Assembly: GCA_002412865.1 (NCBI GenBank)
Contig: DHVW01000007.1
Coordinates: 11,341 to 75,340 of the forward strand
Length of the DNA: 64,000 bases
Source of the DNA: Sulfurovum sp. UBA5198
Lineage (GTDB): Bacteria; Campylobacterota; Campylobacteria; Campylobacterales; Sulfurovaceae
Direction of reading: 5' to 3'
Every line of letters begins with the position of its first letter. The stretch's first letter is position 1. The position numbers and the translations under genes were made by a program. Positions 35,385 to 43,938 of the stretch are shown here, piece after piece. Below the pieces are notes generated by a model, which was not told where the DNA came from, ran no database searches, and was given only the letters and a program-made list of their open reading frames with translations.

Positions 35385-35416
35385 GATTATAATAGTTATA
35401 AGCTTAAACTATACTT
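35385..35416 (-). promoter_or_regulatory. Shared promoter element, SQR-like gene
   Basis: 32 bp matching 36973-37004 at 29 positions. On the minus strand it carries TTTAAGCTTATAAC followed by a TATAAT -10, ending 23 bp before the ATG. The conserved half upstream of the -10 could be a regulator site. Confidence 0.6.
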
Positions 35417-35495
35417 TGTTTCTTATTACGCATGTAAAGTATATCTTTATTCAACAAAAACAGTCCATAATTGGTTCTGTTTTATATGTTTTGAT

Positions 35496-36935
35496 TTATT
35501 GTTTAAGTGATGTAGCTGAAGGGTATACAAATACTGTCTCTTCGGTTGTTGTGATTTTGGATTTATCGTCAACTGCAAATGCTTTTATAACCACAGGTAT
35601 TGGTGTATCCTTATTTGCATCTTTGCTCAGTATCTCTTTAGTTTCTAGCACAACTACTGTTTTTTTCTTCGCTCCAGCACTCATATGGAATGGCTCAGTT
35701 GGTCTTGTGATTTTGATATTTTTATTTCCAACTATTTCAATATAAAAATCATGTGCTTTTGCATCTGTATTTGTAATAAGCATCAAATAATCATTTTCAA
35801 CTGTTTTGCCATCTTCTAATATTTTGTATGGTCTTGTAGTTTTATCAATATTAAGCAACATCGTCTCTTTTTTACTACCCATCACAAGCAATGTAATTAA
35901 TACTAGAGTTAGTGCTACAAAATACATAATTGTTTTGCTTCTCCAGTAGTCAGTTTTTCCCTCTTGTGCTATAGTCTCTTTCTCGCTTGACCATCTAACA
36001 AGACTTGGCTTACCTAATGCCCCCATTACCTTCGTACAAGCATCAACACATTCAAGACAATTAATACACTCAAGCTGAAGACCTTTTCTGATATCAATAT
36101 GAGTAGGACAAACAGTCACACAGCTCTCACAAGTAGTACACTCAGCAGAAGGCGTAGTTACAAGCAAATCTTTTTGTTTTGTGAACTGTTTTGCTCTATC
36201 ATTGCCATGCCCACTATATATATCTCCTCCTCTATGTGGATCATATATTGCCATAATAGTATCTTTATCATACAACACCGATTGAACACGGCTATACGGA
36301 CATATATATACGCAGAAATCCTCTTTGATAAATATAACATCGACAATCAAGAATAATGCCAAGCCAACAATAAAACCTATAAGCACCATATGCTCTCTAG
36401 GATTTGCAAGATACGCAAAGAAATCCTCAGGTGGTACGAAATACCACATAAAATTTGCAGCAACCAAAAGTGACAAAGACGACCAAATCAATATAGCCAC
36501 AACTCTTTTGATTTGGTTCACTGCCAAGCTCATATCTGGGTCTTTTTGTTTATTTGAAATTCTCTTTCTCATACCAAGTATTTTTGTCTCTATCAAATCT
36601 CTATATATAACCCTAAAGATTGTTTGGGGACATAGCCAACCACACCATGCTCTACCGCCAATTGCTGTTAGTGCAAATATCCCTAAAAATAGCAACATAA
36701 GCAAAAATGGCATCAAATAAAGCTCTTGCATATCAAAAGCAATTCCTGCAAATTCAAGCTTCTTTTGATCAAAGTTCAATAAAAATATATGATTACCATT
36801 AATAGTAATCCATGGTAATACCAAACCAACTATTGTCACGGCAAGATATGCCCAATATCTCTTTATGCTATATGGTATCCAACTTTTTAGATACTCTTTT
36901 CCTCTACTCGCAGGTTTTACTTCTACTGTTTCCAT
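35496..36935 (-). CDS. ccoG: cbb3 oxidase assembly protein CcoG (FixG/RdxA)
   Basis: A 479-aa membrane Fe-S protein that helps deliver copper to cytochrome cbb3 oxidase. About five membrane segments lie in the N-terminal part, with WCGWLCPQTIFR and CVYICPYSRVQS Cys motifs. Two 4Fe-4S motifs (CTTCESCVTVCP, CINCLECVDAC) lie near residues 260-300. A C-terminal immunoglobulin-like domain (~370-479) completes the family pattern. No cco oxidase genes are in the window. A 147-bp leader precedes it and is shared with the divergent moaC. Confidence 0.94.
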   Translation of the reverse strand: METVEVKPASRGKEYLKSWIPYSIKRYWAYLAVTIVGLVLPWITINGNHIFLLNFDQKKLEFAGIAFDMQELYLMPFLLMLLFLGIFALTAIGGRAWCGWLCPQTIFRVIYRDLIETKILGMRKRISNKQKDPDMSLAVNQIKRVVAILIWSSLSLLVAANFMWYFVPPEDFFAYLANPREHMVLIGFIVGLALFLIVDVIFIKEDFCVYICPYSRVQSVLYDKDTIMAIYDPHRGGDIYSGHGNDRAKQFTKQKDLLVTTPSAECTTCESCVTVCPTHIDIRKGLQLECINCLECVDACTKVMGALGKPSLVRWSSEKETIAQEGKTDYWRSKTIMYFVALTLVLITLLVMGSKKETMLLNIDKTTRPYKILEDGKTVENDYLMLITNTDAKAHDFYIEIVGNKNIKITRPTEPFHMSAGAKKKTVVVLETKEILSKDANKDTPIPVVIKAFAVDDKSKITTTEETVFVYPSATSLKQ

Positions 36936-36972
36936 TGTTATTCCTTTAGTGTTAAGTGTATGTTAATCTTTT

Positions 36973-37004
36973 GATTATAATTGTTATAAGCTTAAATAAT
37001 ACTT
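36973..37004 (-). promoter_or_regulatory. Shared promoter element, ccoG
   Basis: Counterpart of 35385-35416 (three mismatches in 32). It reads TTTAAGCTTATAAC then ATTATAATC on the minus strand, and ends 37 bp before the ccoG ATG. Confidence 0.6.
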
Positions 37005-37082
37005 GTGATTGTTATTATTTTTCTTTTTGTGCCATTTTTTTATGCTACAATTACAACATAAGCATATTATACAGGAGAAAAG

Positions 37083-37556
37083 GTGAATTTAACACACTTG
37101 GATGAAAAAAATAAACCGAAAATGGTAGATGTTTCAAATAAAGACGAAACAGTTCGCATTGCCATAGCTAGTGGCATTATAGAGGTTGGCAAAATTGCAT
37201 TTGATGCCGTGATAGCAAATGAGACAAAAAAAGGTCCAGTATTGCAAACAGCCGTAATAGCAGCTATTATGGGTGCTAAACGCACGAGCGATCTTATACC
37301 TATGTGTCACCCACTTATGCTAACTTCAGTCAAGACAGACATAGAGGAGCTTAGTGATATTTCAAGCTTTCGCCTTACAGTCACAGCCAAGCTTAAGGGC
37401 AGAACTGGCGTGGAGATGGAGGCCCTCACTGGTGTAAGCGTAGGACTACTCACTATCTATGATATGCTCAAAGCCATAGACAAATCAATGGTAATTAGAG
37501 ATATTCAACTAGAACACAAAGAGGGTGGTAAATCTGGGGATTTCAACCGCCAATAA
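37083..37556 (+). CDS. moaC: Cyclic pyranopterin monophosphate synthase
   Basis: A 157-aa enzyme of molybdopterin synthesis that works with MoaA to form cPMP. It starts at GTG with AGGAGA 5-12 bases before. TSDLIPMCHPL carries the conserved Cys-His, MEALTGVSVGLLTIYDM and the catalytic Lys of IQLEHKEGGKSG are intact. It supports the two molybdoenzymes of the window. A DUF493 gene follows after 24 bp. Confidence 0.97.
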   Translation: MNLTHLDEKNKPKMVDVSNKDETVRIAIASGIIEVGKIAFDAVIANETKKGPVLQTAVIAAIMGAKRTSDLIPMCHPLMLTSVKTDIEELSDISSFRLTVTAKLKGRTGVEMEALTGVSVGLLTIYDMLKAIDKSMVIRDIQLEHKEGGKSGDFNRQ

Positions 37557-37580
37557 CATCGGACTTACAAGGAGATAAAA

Positions 37581-37853
37581 ATGATAACACTTGATGATAA
37601 AACAATAGAAAAACCAGTTATAGAATATCCAACAGAGTGGGGATACAAACTAATAGGCAAGGATTTAAACGCTCTTTTGGCATGCATCAAAGAGACTATG
37701 ATGGACAAAGAACATACAACCAAAAGTGGAAATGTATCAAAAGCAGGAAAATACCATAGCCACAATGTAAGCTGTATGGTACTAAGTCAAGAAGAGAGAG
37801 ATGCAATCTTCAAAGCATTCCAAGATCATGAATCTGTGGAGATGGTAATTTAG
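37581..37853 (+). CDS. DUF493 (YbeD/HP0495-like) protein
   Basis: A 90-aa small ferredoxin-like fold protein of the DUF493 family: YPTEWGYKLIGKD near the start, KYHSHNVSCMVLSQEERD and a final strand. E. coli YbeD and Helicobacter HP0495 are structurally known members with no settled role. It follows moaC with GGAG just before the ATG, and its last 4 bp overlap the end of convergent lspA. Confidence 0.85.
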   Translation: MITLDDKTIEKPVIEYPTEWGYKLIGKDLNALLACIKETMMDKEHTTKSGNVSKAGKYHSHNVSCMVLSQEERDAIFKAFQDHESVEMVI

Positions 37854-38302
37854 GATTTCTTCTCTTCACTAAACCATATTTGATGAATCAAAAACCAACC
37901 GATAGCAATATCTATCATCACATCAGCGAAGTTAAATACTGCAAAATCAAAACCACAATGCCATGCCACATAATCCACAACCCCACCATGTGTAAATCTA
38001 TCCAATAGATTACCAAGTGCCGCTCCGACAAGCAATCCAGCAGGAATAGCGTAACTCTTGATGTATCCTTCTTTGATAGTAAAGTAGATTAAAAATGAGA
38101 CAAGAGCAAGCTGTATCCACTTGAGATAATCACCCAAAAAAGCTAGCATACTAAATGCAACACCACGATTATAGTGAAGCTCTAGTGAGATGCAGTCACT
38201 CCACCAATAGGCTTGCTCAAATACAAACATATATTTTATAGTTTGATCTATTGCAAAAATAGCAACTGCTATTAAGACAAATATTACAAAACTATTTTTC
38301 AA
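37850..38302 (-). CDS. lspA: Lipoprotein signal peptidase (SPase II)
   Basis: A 150-aa inner-membrane aspartyl protease that trims prolipoproteins. It has four membrane helices. The catalytic Asp pair is in GNLLDRFTHGGVVDY and FNFADVMID, and HYNRGVAFSML is the conserved NxGxAF-type motif. Its likely clients in this window include the lipoproteins at 31421, 33295, 39726 and 51973. It starts in the stop of glmM (ATGA, 38299-38302). Confidence 0.97.
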   Translation of the reverse strand: MKNSFVIFVLIAVAIFAIDQTIKYMFVFEQAYWWSDCISLELHYNRGVAFSMLAFLGDYLKWIQLALVSFLIYFTIKEGYIKSYAIPAGLLVGAALGNLLDRFTHGGVVDYVAWHCGFDFAVFNFADVMIDIAIGWFLIHQIWFSEEKKS

Positions 38303-39636
38303 GCAATAGCCTTAGCAAAAAATATTTTTGCCTCTTCCATTGTTTTGTCAAGCAGTGCATCATCTTTGCCTTCAAGCAACAGTCTTATTTTATTTTCAGT
38401 GCCAGAATATCTAAATAGATGACGCATATTAAGACTCTCTATTTTTGCACAAAACTCATCTATACCATCTATCGTTGAGATTTCCGGCTTACTTGTTATT
38501 AGCATTGCGTGTTGTTTTTGTGGGTATGACTCATATGGATTAAATGCCTCACTTGCTTTTAGTCCGCTTTTTGCTAAATATGCTAAAGCTTGTAATGCAC
38601 TTGATAGTCCATCGCCTGTTTTTGCATAGTCACTAAAGATTATATGTCCACTCTGTTCACCGCCGAAGTTAATGCCTTCTTTTTGCATCACTTCAACCAC
38701 ATGCTTATCGCCTACATCACTGCGATAGAAGTCTATACCGTGCTTTTTGAGATACTCCCCAAGTCCTTCATTACTCATCACGGTTGCTACCATGCCGTTG
38801 CCTTTTAGTAATCCTTCTGATTTAAGGTGCATTGCCAAAACAGCCATTAGTTTATCTCCGTCTACTACTTCGCCTTTTTCATCTACCATCACAAGCCTAT
38901 CAGCATCTCCATCAAGTGCAATGCCCACATCAGCTCTATATTCAAGTACAGCTTTAGCTAGATTTTCAGGATGCATAGCACCACACTGTTCATTTATATT
39001 AAATCCATTTGGTTTATTGCCAAGCACCACAATATCGGCGCCAAGCTCTTCGAGTATTGTAGGAGCAACCAAATACCCAGCACCATTGGCACAATCCACA
39101 ACAACCCTTTTGCCAAGTAATGACAGATGCGGCGGAAATGAGTTTTTGATATGCACTATATAACGACCTATTACATCATCTATTCTTTTTGATTTGCCTA
39201 TCTCTTTTTCTATCGATTGTGACGCATGGATAGTCTCCATGTCATTAAAAATCTCTTCAATCAGCTTCTCTTTGTCTCTGTTGAGTTTATTTCCATTACA
39301 GTCAAAAAACTTAATCCCATTGTCATAAAATGGATTATGGCTAGCTGATATCATAACTCCAGCGTTACATCTCATGTCTTCTGTTAGAAATGCTATGGCT
39401 GGTGTTGGCAAAGGTCCGACCTGTATCACATCGAAGCCCACTGCTGTGAACCCTGATACTATCGCATTTTCTACCATATAGCCACTTCTGCGAGTATCTT
39501 TGCCTACCAAAATTTTATTGCCAGATGCAAACTGACGAAAATATATTCCAGTTGCCATAGCAAGTCTCATCATATCAAAGGCATTAATCTTTTTACCAGC
39601 CTTACCTCGCACACCATCAGTTCCAAATAAAGACAT
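38299..39636 (-). CDS. glmM: Phosphoglucosamine mutase
   Basis: A 445-aa alpha-D-phosphohexomutase that turns glucosamine-6-P into glucosamine-1-P for UDP-GlcNAc. It opens LFGTDGVRG. The phosphoserine loop is MISASHNPFYDNGIKFF (~100), the metal loop is DGDADRLV (~240), GGEQSGH binds sugar and RYSGTENKIRLL binds phosphate. The gene is translationally coupled to lspA. Confidence 0.97.
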   Translation of the reverse strand: MSLFGTDGVRGKAGKKINAFDMMRLAMATGIYFRQFASGNKILVGKDTRRSGYMVENAIVSGFTAVGFDVIQVGPLPTPAIAFLTEDMRCNAGVMISASHNPFYDNGIKFFDCNGNKLNRDKEKLIEEIFNDMETIHASQSIEKEIGKSKRIDDVIGRYIVHIKNSFPPHLSLLGKRVVVDCANGAGYLVAPTILEELGADIVVLGNKPNGFNINEQCGAMHPENLAKAVLEYRADVGIALDGDADRLVMVDEKGEVVDGDKLMAVLAMHLKSEGLLKGNGMVATVMSNEGLGEYLKKHGIDFYRSDVGDKHVVEVMQKEGINFGGEQSGHIIFSDYAKTGDGLSSALQALAYLAKSGLKASEAFNPYESYPQKQHAMLITSKPEISTIDGIDEFCAKIESLNMRHLFRYSGTENKIRLLLEGKDDALLDKTMEEAKIFFAKAIA

Positions 39637-39725
39637 TTTAACTCCAAATTTTTAGATATAATTCTTGTAATTATAGCCAAAATATAATTGGAATCTCTAA
39701 ACAAATAAAATTCGTGGGGCGGTAG

Positions 39726-40607
39726 ATGATAAGAGTGATACTACTATCGGCACTTATCATATTTAGTGGTTGCAAAGACGCTAAGCCAATACAAACAAAT
39801 CTGATAACAAAACCTATGCTGTGGAAGATTTCAAAGAAAGGCACAAAAGATTCCTATTTATTTGGTACTTATCATACGAAAAATCCAAATATTACATCTC
39901 TAAACCCTACTATTTTAGGTGCATTTAAAGCGAGTGATAAACTATATACTGAATTGGCTCTCAGCGACGATGAGGCAACTGCTATAAATAAATTTGCGAT
40001 GCTACATAAACCAATACCATTAAAAAATAGGTTAAGCCAAAAAACAATAGATAAAATCAAAAAAACAGCTCCATCTACAAGCATATCTGAACTAGCATCT
40101 TTAAAAACATGGGCGATAGCAATAGTTCTGGATAGCAAAATGGAAAAAAGTGAATACGAAAAACTCCCAATTATGGACGAGAGACTAATCTTGCTTGCTA
40201 AAAACGACAAAAAAGAGAGAGGTGCGTTAGAAGAATGGAGGGAACAGCTTGGTTCATTAGACAAACTTACCGAGCCAGAGCAAGAGGAGCTAGTATCTAT
40301 CACGCTTGATATCACAGAGCCTAATGAGAGGGTATCAGTAGAGAAGTGGTATCTAGATGGCGACATAGGTGCATATGATGAGCTTGAGAAGAAATTTATA
40401 AACGGCTCAAAACTTTACAAGAAAATTATGGTAGAGAGCAGAACAAATAGAAGTGCCACGATGGCCAGAAGGATTGATATTATTCTCTCAAGCAATCCAA
40501 ATAGATCATACTTTTTTGCCATAGGTGCTGCACATATGCCTTCAAGCGATGGACTTATTACACTGCTAAAATCAAAAGGTTACGAAATAACAAGAGCTGA
40601 AAAATGA
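39726..40607 (+). CDS. TraB/GumN-family lipoprotein
   Basis: A 293-aa protein with signal peptide and lipobox FSGC (Cys16). The TraB/GumN (TIKI-like) pattern is LFGTYHT (~46-52), a mid-region YLDGDIGAYDELEK, an Arg-rich helix RTNRSATMARRI and the C-terminal FFAIGAAHMPSSDGLITLLKSKGY. Relatives are putative metal-dependent proteases or haem-handling proteins; the bacterial role is unsettled. It is probably membrane-anchored in the periplasm. Confidence 0.85.
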   Translation: MIRVILLSALIIFSGCKDAKPIQTNLITKPMLWKISKKGTKDSYLFGTYHTKNPNITSLNPTILGAFKASDKLYTELALSDDEATAINKFAMLHKPIPLKNRLSQKTIDKIKKTAPSTSISELASLKTWAIAIVLDSKMEKSEYEKLPIMDERLILLAKNDKKERGALEEWREQLGSLDKLTEPEQEELVSITLDITEPNERVSVEKWYLDGDIGAYDELEKKFINGSKLYKKIMVESRTNRSATMARRIDIILSSNPNRSYFFAIGAAHMPSSDGLITLLKSKGYEITRAEK

Positions 40608-40703
40608 ATATTTAATCAAATCTTAATATTCAACAAGGTAAAATGTTGGAATTAATTGTCTAAACTAAAAAGTTTACTCATAATACAAACCAAGGAAAAC
40701 AAT

Positions 40704-40973
40704 ATGGCACATCACAAATCGGCGAAAAAAAGAATTTTACAAACAGCAGTAAAAACTGAAAGAAATAGATATTATAGAACTCGTATCAAAAATATCACTA
40801 AAGCTGTTTTAGAAGCAGTAGCAGCAGCTAACAAAGAGACAGCAGTAGTTGCTTTCAAAATAGCTAACCAACAAATTCATTCAATGGTAAGCAAAGGTTT
40901 TATCAAAAAATCAACTGCATCAAGAAAAATAGGTCGTCTTCACAAAATGGTTAACGCTATCGAAGCTGCGTAA
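40704..40973 (+). CDS. rpsT: 30S ribosomal protein S20
   Basis: An 89-aa basic helical protein that binds 16S rRNA. It starts MAHHKSAKKRILQT with AAGGAAAA just upstream; an upstream in-frame ATG at 40656 gives residues unlike S20. IHSMVSKGFIKKSTASRKIGRL is the conserved C-terminal helix region. prfA follows after 45 bp, as in many Campylobacterota. Confidence 0.97.
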   Translation: MAHHKSAKKRILQTAVKTERNRYYRTRIKNITKAVLEAVAAANKETAVVAFKIANQQIHSMVSKGFIKKSTASRKIGRLHKMVNAIEAA

Positions 40974-41018
40974 GCAGTTTTGGTTCACCAATCCCCTACT
41001 CATTACAAAGCATTTTAA

Positions 41019-42086
41019 ATGTTAAAAGAAAAATTACTCCCATTTATCGAAAGATACGACGAACTCAATAGACTTCTTAGTGCTCCAGATATTAGCGATG
41101 ATATTAAACGGATGACAGAACTTAGTAAAGAGCAATCTTCTCTATCGTCAATAGTTGAAAAAGCACAAAAGTATATCTCTACCTCTGAAGCAATTGATGA
41201 CAATAAAGAGTTGTTATTTGATGCCGAATTAGGTGAACTTGCAAAAGAAGAGCTTCCTCTGCTAGAAGCTGAGCTGCTAACCTTAGAAGATGAGATAAAA
41301 GTTTTAATGATACCAAAAGACAAAAACGATGACAAAGATATATTTATAGAGCTTCGTGCTGGTGCAGGTGGGGACGAGAGTGCTCTATTTGTCGCTGATG
41401 TTTTTAAAATGTATATTAGATATGCTGAAATTTCAGGCTGGAAAAGTGAGATAGTAAGTACAAGCGATGGTACAGCTGGTGGATACAAAGAGATGATATT
41501 TCAGCTAAAAGGTAGCGGAATATACTCGAAGCTAAAATATGAATCAGGCACACATAGGGTTCAAAGAGTTCCAGATACTGAGACTCAGGGTCGCGTGCAT
41601 ACTTCTGCTATTACAGTTGCAGTTATTCCAGAGGTCGATGATGTAGAGGTAGACATCAAGCCTAATGAGATAAAAATGGATGTTTATCGTTCGAGTGGGT
41701 GTGGTGGTCAATCAGTAAACACCACAGACTCAGCAGTTAGATTGACTCACATACCTACTGGCATAGTAGTGGCTATACAAGATGAAAAATCACAACATAA
41801 AAATCGCGAAAAAGCAATGAAAGTATTAAAAGCTAGAGTTTATGAACAAGCCATGCAAGCACAACTAGATGTGGCGTCAGCCGATAGAAAGCTACAAGTA
41901 GGAACCGGTGATAGATCTGAAAAGATTCGTACTTATAACTATCCTCAAAATCGTCTAACCGACCACCGTATTGGTTTGACTATTTATGCACTTGATGATG
42001 TTATGGAAAATGGCAACTTAAAGCTAATAATTGATCCACTCATTGCTCATGCACAAGCAGAGGCAATTACAGCTGCTGGGCTTTAA
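41019..42086 (+). CDS. prfA: Peptide chain release factor 1
   Basis: A 355-aa factor ending translation at UAA and UAG. The GGQ catalytic motif is in SSGCGGQSVNTTDSAVRLTH, and the PxT stop-codon recognition tripeptide is seen as PDT in QRVPDTETQGRVHTSA. An N-terminal helical domain of normal size is present. The last three codons and stop lie inside the terminator hairpin. Confidence 0.97.
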   Translation: MLKEKLLPFIERYDELNRLLSAPDISDDIKRMTELSKEQSSLSSIVEKAQKYISTSEAIDDNKELLFDAELGELAKEELPLLEAELLTLEDEIKVLMIPKDKNDDKDIFIELRAGAGGDESALFVADVFKMYIRYAEISGWKSEIVSTSDGTAGGYKEMIFQLKGSGIYSKLKYESGTHRVQRVPDTETQGRVHTSAITVAVIPEVDDVEVDIKPNEIKMDVYRSSGCGGQSVNTTDSAVRLTHIPTGIVVAIQDEKSQHKNREKAMKVLKARVYEQAMQAQLDVASADRKLQVGTGDRSEKIRTYNYPQNRLTDHRIGLTIYALDDVMENGNLKLIIDPLIAHAQAEAITAAGL

Positions 42087-42105
42087 GCGTCAAAGCCCAG
42101 TTTCT
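42076..42105 (+). terminator. prfA terminator overlapping the stop codon
   Basis: Perfect 9-bp stem CTGGGCTTT / AAAGCCCAG with 7-base loop (42076-42100), then TTTCTT. The left arm lies in the final codons of prfA. Confidence 0.8.
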
Positions 42106-42115
42106 TCATAAAAAT

Positions 42116-42715
42116 TTAATCTTTTCTATATTTAAAATACCATACAAGACTTCCTATTGTTGCTAGCAGCATATCTTTATGTGCATCCCATATATCACCC
42201 TGCTGTCCATTGTAAGATTCAGCGTCAGCTGCGGTAAGCCCTAGTGCCACAAGCCACTCAGTCCATTCGTAAACCACGCTCGAAACTACAACAATACCAA
42301 CTGTTAAAACAAATGAGTGAATTTTCGTTGTATTATATCTACATTCTAATTGTGAAACAATAGCTGGAGTCAATAGCAATCCATATAATAAATGAACAAA
42401 CCTATCATAGTGATTTCTACTCAAGTCAAACAGTTCATTCAAATTTATACTGCTTATGTAGTAAAACCAATCATTATATGGAACAAAACTATAAAGCCAT
42501 CTCGCACCAATTGTATGTGCCACGAGAAATATTATGATTAATGAAAAATCAAAATTTTTCATTGTACATTTTGTATTCAACCTCCATATGACAAGTAGAC
42601 CAACAAAAGTGAGAGAACTATGCATAAGCTGCTCGTATGGGTGCAGTGGGTAAACCCATGTGACTACCATAAAAAGGACAAATAAAGCTGTAAGCCTTTG
42701 TTTAAAATTCATCAT
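42116..42715 (-). CDS. DUF2238 (YjdF-like) membrane protein
   Basis: A 199-aa protein with about six membrane helices and the DUF2238 marks: THAIGARWLYSF-like (HTIGARW), NHYDRFVHLLYG, VVYEWTEW and a late GQQGDIWDAHKDM. The many conserved His/Asp/Glu suggest metal or substrate binding in the membrane, but no activity is established. It is the last gene of a coupled operon (ATGA overlap with the MFS gene, 42712-42715). Confidence 0.85.
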   Translation of the reverse strand: MMNFKQRLTALFVLFMVVTWVYPLHPYEQLMHSSLTFVGLLVIWRLNTKCTMKNFDFSLIIIFLVAHTIGARWLYSFVPYNDWFYYISSINLNELFDLSRNHYDRFVHLLYGLLLTPAIVSQLECRYNTTKIHSFVLTVGIVVVSSVVYEWTEWLVALGLTAADAESYNGQQGDIWDAHKDMLLATIGSLVWYFKYRKD

Positions 42716-43938
42716 GCCTCTATATAGTCCAAGTCTTTATGGAATGTTTCACGAGTCATATAAAGCATAATAAAACCAAGTGAAAATACTACTATACCCA
42801 CAGTTGCACCAGCTAATAATATACCGATGCTTCCTTTTAGGTACATAAAGCTCATGGTTACTGGCACTACTGAACCCCTCACAAAATTAGGAACTGTTGT
42901 GGCTACTGTGGCACGGATATTCGTCCCAAACTGTTCTGCTGCCATCGTAATAAATAGAGCCCAATACCCGCAAAATAATCCAAGTAAGAACATTGCAAAA
43001 TAAAACTGATTAGCTCCAGCACCACTAAGCGTATAGTAATAAGCTACACTAGCAGCAGATAGCCCAAGGAAAAGCATATAAGCTTTTTTACGACTTTGTA
43101 GTTTTTGAGATAGATACCCACTAGCTAAATCTCCTACACTTAGCCCGATATAGCAATACATAAGAGCCTGACCAGCCTTTATCTCACCATCTATATCAAG
43201 TGCAACGGCAAATTCTGGCGAGAACATCACAAGTACGCCCACAACATACCATAAGGGTACACCAATAAGTATCGCTTTTATATATTTTGCAAAAATCTCT
43301 CTATCTTTAAATAACGAGAAGAAATCACCTCGCTTTATTTTATCGCTTTGAGTATGCGTAAACATATCAGATTCGCGAACTTTAAACCTAAGGAATAGTA
43401 GTGCAAAACCAAGCAGCCCTCCGAATATATAAGCATTTCTCCAGTCAAAATGAGTGGCTACTATGTTGGCGGCCACAACACCCAAAACTCCAAAAGCAGC
43501 TATCGCCATTACTCCATAGCCCCTAAGGTGCTTAGGCAATATCTCTGCTACCAGTGTAACTCCAGCCCCGAGCTCACCAGCTAAACCTATGCCAGCTATA
43601 AATCTCAAAATTGCGTACTGCTCAACTGTGGTCACAAATGCATTTAGTGTGTTGGCTGCTGAATATAGAAGGATGCTAGCAAAAAGCACAGACATTCTGC
43701 CTTTTTTGTCACCCATTATCCCCCAAAGTATACCACCAATTAACATTCCTATCATTTGCATATTTAGAATAATACTACCCCAATGCATGATACCATCTTT
43801 GTCAAGCCCAAGCTCTGTAAGACTCTGTACCCTAACCACACCAAAAAGTATTAAATCATAAATATCTACAAAATAACCCATCGCTATTACGATCACAGGG
43901 AGTGTCAAAACTTGACGCATTATTGAAACTTTATTCAT
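42712..43938 (-). CDS. MFS transporter
   Basis: A 408-aa permease with 12 predicted helices. MFS motif A-like GIMGDKKGRMSVL lies after helix 2, and RFIAGIGLAGELGAGVTLVAE after helix 4 resembles proton-coupled phosphate/sugar/acid porters. The substrate is unknown. It is coupled by ATGA overlaps to the AGCS symporter gene upstream and the YjdF-like gene downstream, so uptake of an amino acid or related acid is plausible. Confidence 0.85.
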   Translation of the reverse strand: MNKVSIMRQVLTLPVIVIAMGYFVDIYDLILFGVVRVQSLTELGLDKDGIMHWGSIILNMQMIGMLIGGILWGIMGDKKGRMSVLFASILLYSAANTLNAFVTTVEQYAILRFIAGIGLAGELGAGVTLVAEILPKHLRGYGVMAIAAFGVLGVVAANIVATHFDWRNAYIFGGLLGFALLFLRFKVRESDMFTHTQSDKIKRGDFFSLFKDREIFAKYIKAILIGVPLWYVVGVLVMFSPEFAVALDIDGEIKAGQALMYCYIGLSVGDLASGYLSQKLQSRKKAYMLFLGLSAASVAYYYTLSGAGANQFYFAMFLLGLFCGYWALFITMAAEQFGTNIRATVATTVPNFVRGSVVPVTMSFMYLKGSIGILLAGATVGIVVFSLGFIMLYMTRETFHKDLDYIEA

